DNA of 55,694 bases from Alphaproteobacteria bacterium. GTDB lineage: Bacteria; Pseudomonadota; Alphaproteobacteria; Bin95. Under the pieces are notes generated by a model. It did no database searches. It was given only the letters and a program-made list of their open reading frames with translations, and was not told the origin of the DNA. Shown here in pieces: positions 53,283 through 55,694 of the stretch. Within the stretch, counting starts at the first letter, position 1. Every line of letters starts with the position of its first letter. A program made the translations under genes and the position numbers. The stretch is taken from assembly GCA_022822125.1 (NCBI GenBank), contig JAJECF010000208.1:1-55694 (forward strand). Direction: 5' to 3'.

Positions 53283-54230
53283 TCAGCCATATTTGCCTGC
53301 ATAGCCGCCGTCGGCCTGCGGTTCGACGAAATGGATGAGCAGGCCGCCGCCGAAATTCGAGGGATGGACGAAGCCGATCAGCGCGCCGCGCCCGCCGGGC
53401 CGGCCTTCGAGGTCGATCATGCGCCAGCCGTCATCGGCGAGCTTCGGCAGCAGCGCGTCGATATCGCGCGTGGCGAAGGCGACATGCGCCAGGCCCGGCC
53501 CCCGTCGCGCCACGAATTTCGCGATCGCGCTCTGGTCGCCCTTGGTATTGCCCTTCTGCTCGCCGAGCCCGTCCCTGGGCTTCAGCGCCGGGTCGTAGTC
53601 CATCAGCATTTCGAGCTCGCAGTCGCCGATGTTGATGAAGACGTCGCGCAGGCCGCCCAGGATCTCCGCCTGGCGCGAATGATAGACCGCGCCGTATTTG
53701 TCGGAGACGAAGCTCTCGGTCACATTTCGGATCTCGATGTCGGTCTGCATGCTTTCGACGGGGCAACCGAGATTGTCCGAGAACACGCGCACGGTGGCGT
53801 CATTGTCGTCGGTCGCAATGCCGAGATGGTCGATCTTGTAGGCGGGGCCGTCGCCCGAGGGGATGTCCAGCGGTTCAATGAAGCGGGTGCGGATGCCGAC
53901 GGTCTCCCGCGGATCGACGGCAACAAAACGCCTGCCGTCCGGCCCCGCGCCCTCGGCCGTAGCCGTGAGGCCGTGCGCGGCTACAGTCGCGGCGGGGTCG
54001 GATGCAGCGAGCGCCATATGATGGACGCCTGGGAATTGCGGCTCTTCCAGATAGGGATCGTAGGGGTCGAACAGCGCGACGGCGGACTTTCCCACGCCGA
54101 AGAACGGAACGGTGCTGCCGCCCAGTGCGACATCGGTCCGCTCCAGGCCGAGCGAGCCGCCGAGGAACCGGCAGGCGGCCTCCACGTTGCGGGCGGCCAG
54201 CGCCAGATAGTTCAGCGAGTAACCGGCCAT
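53283..54230 (-). CDS. Double-VOC-domain protein (glyoxalase/dioxygenase superfamily), first copy
   Basis: 315 residues with two VOC halves, about 1-140 and 150-310. The second has YKIDHLGIATDDNDATV, GDCELEMLMDYD, and LAHVAFATRDIDALL, with His and Glu in the usual metal-ligand order; the first has LNYLALAARNVEAA and GVHHMALAASDPAA. Not a clear HPPD, and substrate unknown. Its start follows the paralogous gene's stop by 3 bp, so they are co-transcribed. Confidence 0.82.
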   Translation of the reverse strand: MAGYSLNYLALAARNVEAACRFLGGSLGLERTDVALGGSTVPFFGVGKSAVALFDPYDPYLEEPQFPGVHHMALAASDPAATVAAHGLTATAEGAGPDGRRFVAVDPRETVGIRTRFIEPLDIPSGDGPAYKIDHLGIATDDNDATVRVFSDNLGCPVESMQTDIEIRNVTESFVSDKYGAVYHSRQAEILGGLRDVFINIGDCELEMLMDYDPALKPRDGLGEQKGNTKGDQSAIAKFVARRGPGLAHVAFATRDIDALLPKLADDGWRMIDLEGRPGGRGALIGFVHPSNFGGGLLIHFVEPQADGGYAGKYG

Positions 54231-54233
54231 GGG

Positions 54234-55160
54234 TCAGACCTCCTCGCGTTGGACGAAATGCATCAGCACGCCGCCGATCATGGTGGGGTGCATGAAACCG
54301 ATGAGCGCGCGGCGCGATCCGGGCCGACCCGCCGTGTCGATGGTCCGGTGGCCCGCCGCCCGGAGCTTCGCCAGCGATCCGGCCACGTCCGGCGTCTTGA
54401 AGGCGATGTGGTGCAGCCCCGCGCCGCGTGACGCGATGTAGCGCGCGATGGCGCTGCGGTCGCCGCGCGTGTTGCCGGCCGCGTCGTGCCGCGCCGCATC
54501 GACTTCGTTCCCTGTCGTCAGATCCTGGATGAACTCCAGCTCCGTGTCGCCGACGGTGATGAAGGTCACGCGCATGCTGCCGACGAGATGAGACGGCCTT
54601 GTGTGGAAAATGTAGTTGTAGGTGTCGGAGGTGAAATTCTCCGAGACCGTCTCGGTTTCGCTGTCGGTCTGCTCGCTTTCATAGACGCAGCCCAGCCTGT
54701 CGATGAAGGCTTCGCGCGCCGCCCGGTTGTCGGCGGACGCGACGCCGAGATGGTCGATCCGCTCGACCATGTCCGACGAACCGGGCCCGACGCCGAGCGG
54801 CGCCGCAAGGCGCGTCCGCACCCCGCCCGTAGCCTCCGGCGAAAGCGCCACCTGCGGCCCGCCGCCTAGGCCCTCCGAGACGCCGCCCGCCAGTTCGATG
54901 CCGGACTCCCGCGCGGCTGCCTCCGGGTCCGCGGCGGCAATCGCCATATGGTGGACGCCCTTCTTCGCATCCGGCCCGAGGAACGGGTCGTCCGGGCGGA
55001 AGAGGGCGAGGGCCGAACGCCCGACCGAAATGACCGGTACGCGGGAGCCGCCGCAGGGGAAGTCCTGCCGCGGCAGCTGGAAGTCCGTCTCGAAGATCGC
55101 CGCACTGGCCTCCGGCTCATCGACGGCGAGCGCCACATAGGCAAGGTCGGGAGCGGTCAT
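54234..55160 (-). CDS. Double-VOC-domain protein, second copy
   Basis: 308 residues with the same layout as the neighbour: LAYVALAVDEPEASAAIF, VHHMAIAAADPEAA, then RIDHLGVASADNRAA, GDTELEFIQDLT and LHHIAFKTPDVAGSL. It is the upstream member of a tandem pair that arose by duplication. Their sequences have clearly diverged, so a heterodimer or two substrates is plausible. Confidence 0.82.
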   Translation of the reverse strand: MTAPDLAYVALAVDEPEASAAIFETDFQLPRQDFPCGGSRVPVISVGRSALALFRPDDPFLGPDAKKGVHHMAIAAADPEAAARESGIELAGGVSEGLGGGPQVALSPEATGGVRTRLAAPLGVGPGSSDMVERIDHLGVASADNRAAREAFIDRLGCVYESEQTDSETETVSENFTSDTYNYIFHTRPSHLVGSMRVTFITVGDTELEFIQDLTTGNEVDAARHDAAGNTRGDRSAIARYIASRGAGLHHIAFKTPDVAGSLAKLRAAGHRTIDTAGRPGSRRALIGFMHPTMIGGVLMHFVQREEV

Positions 55161-55328
55161 GTATCCTCCGTTCGGCTATCCTGCCAGAATGCCACCCTGT
55201 CGGACTCGAACCGGGACGGGAGGCTTGCCGGCGCACAATCTTGCAGCCGACGAAATTTCGCATATTGTTCTCCAACCCTTCCGAAGAAGGTGCGGATCAA
55301 ACAATCTGTTGCGGAGCGATGGTAGCAT

Positions 55329-55601
55329 ATGGCGGACCAATCGACGGGCGAACGCATTGCCAGGCTGGAAGGCGGCATGAACGGGATGCAGGAGCAGCTG
55401 CACATGCTGAGAGAGCAGATGCGCATGCTCGGTGAGCAGGTCGAGAAGCTGGACCGCAGGCTCGATGCCAATACCTGGCGGTTGGTTGGCGCTATCGGTG
55501 GCAGCACGGCGCTTATCACAAGCCTGATGGTGGCGCTGAAATATCTGGAAACGACCCGAGCCTCTTGCAGAACCGTCGAGCGGACATGGTTTCTGCGCTG
55601 A
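55329..55601 (+). CDS. Small coiled-coil, single-TM protein, possibly truncated
   Basis: 90 residues. Residues about 8-45 form a heptad coiled coil (ARLEGGMNGMQEQLHML, then EQVEKLDRRLD), followed by one membrane helix (LVGAIGGSTALITSLMVAL) ending KYLETT. Such short proteins are common next to phage or hypothetical loci and usually stop shortly after KYLE. The last residues RASCRTVERTWFLR look unlike the rest and may be encoded by an inserted element. ATG 55329 is preceded by GGAGCG. Confidence 0.6.
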   Translation: MADQSTGERIARLEGGMNGMQEQLHMLREQMRMLGEQVEKLDRRLDANTWRLVGAIGGSTALITSLMVALKYLETTRASCRTVERTWFLR

Positions 55602-55694
55602 TCTGAGATGATTTCGGTGTAGCTGTTTTCGGTTCCGGGGTCGCCTGGCGGTATTTTGGGTTTGCAACAGCCACAAGTGACCGCGGAGGCGACC
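55558..55694. mobile_element. Possible IS terminus at the window edge
   Basis: GAGCCTCTTGCAGAACCG at 55558-55575 resembles the ends of some IS5-group elements, and GGGTTTGCAACAGCC near 55659-55673 is another IS-like stretch. No transposase is seen before the window ends. Left window end also starts in a transposase-like gene. Weak evidence. Confidence 0.3.

Overview
This window is high-GC chromosomal DNA of an alphaproteobacterium. The evidence is the run SUV3-like helicase / S4 protein / FdxA / CarD / RpoH-type sigma factor, the run amiC-mrcA-prfB facing rne, an RNase E with an internal acidic S1 insertion and a terminal GWW-type motif, and dispersed intergenic repeats of a kind common in this class. 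The order cannot be fixed from sequence alone. A glycine-methylating betaine synthase and many acyl-CoA genes fit a marine or salt-exposed heterotroph.

Layout. 1-3.6 kb (minus strand): IS-like transposase start at the very edge, AbrB-type membrane protein, nadK, moaA and a phage-like beta-sandwich lipoprotein. 3.7-8.5 kb: repeat cluster, iron-type alcohol dehydrogenase, NDUFAF6-like squalene/phytoene synthase relative, then a promoter driving a 31-residue membrane peptide, a PuuD-like membrane domain and queG, with a convergent flavin reductase. 8.6-17 kb (plus strand): aldo/keto reductase, class III CoA-transferase, fused glycine/sarcosine/dimethylglycine methyltransferase, metF, GMC oxidoreductase, pcaH and pcaG. 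17.4-24.2 kb: LLM oxidoreductase, then helicase, S4, fdxA, a 1-kb repeat-rich gap, carD and rpoH. 24.2-28.0 kb: UDP-xylose synthase, GT2 lipid-sugar synthase, GtrA and a convergent GT39, probably one envelope-glycosylation module. 28-36.6 kb: MaoC, VOC, enoyl-CoA hydratase-like, CoA-transferase, tRNA-Lys(CTT), serine hydrolase, acyl-CoA synthetase, two-subunit aconitase X and a double hot-dog protein. 36.5-38.9 kb: arsJ and its partner GAPDH (arsenate export as 1-arseno-3-phosphoglycerate). 38.9-41.3 kb: DUF3604 protein.

41.4-44.6 kb is the most accessory stretch. It holds a solitary PD-(D/E)XK nuclease-like gene with AT-richer codons, a remnant of a methyltransferase 3' end, a DUF1778-GNAT toxin-antitoxin pair with an operator-like palindrome on its promoter, and an intact methyltransferase whose N-terminal part resembles a phage-associated domain. 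The remnant and the intact 3' end flank the toxin-antitoxin pair as imperfect direct repeats. Beyond it are housekeeping genes: prfB with an intact +1 programmed frameshift, mrcA, amiC, and rne with a 57-bp in-frame tandem repeat. The window ends with a PaaG-like isomerase, two paralogous double-VOC proteins and a small coiled-coil/TM protein that may be cut by an IS-like end.

All calls come from reading translations and motifs; no database search was run. Family names are from recognition, and functions without a visible signature are marked as inference.
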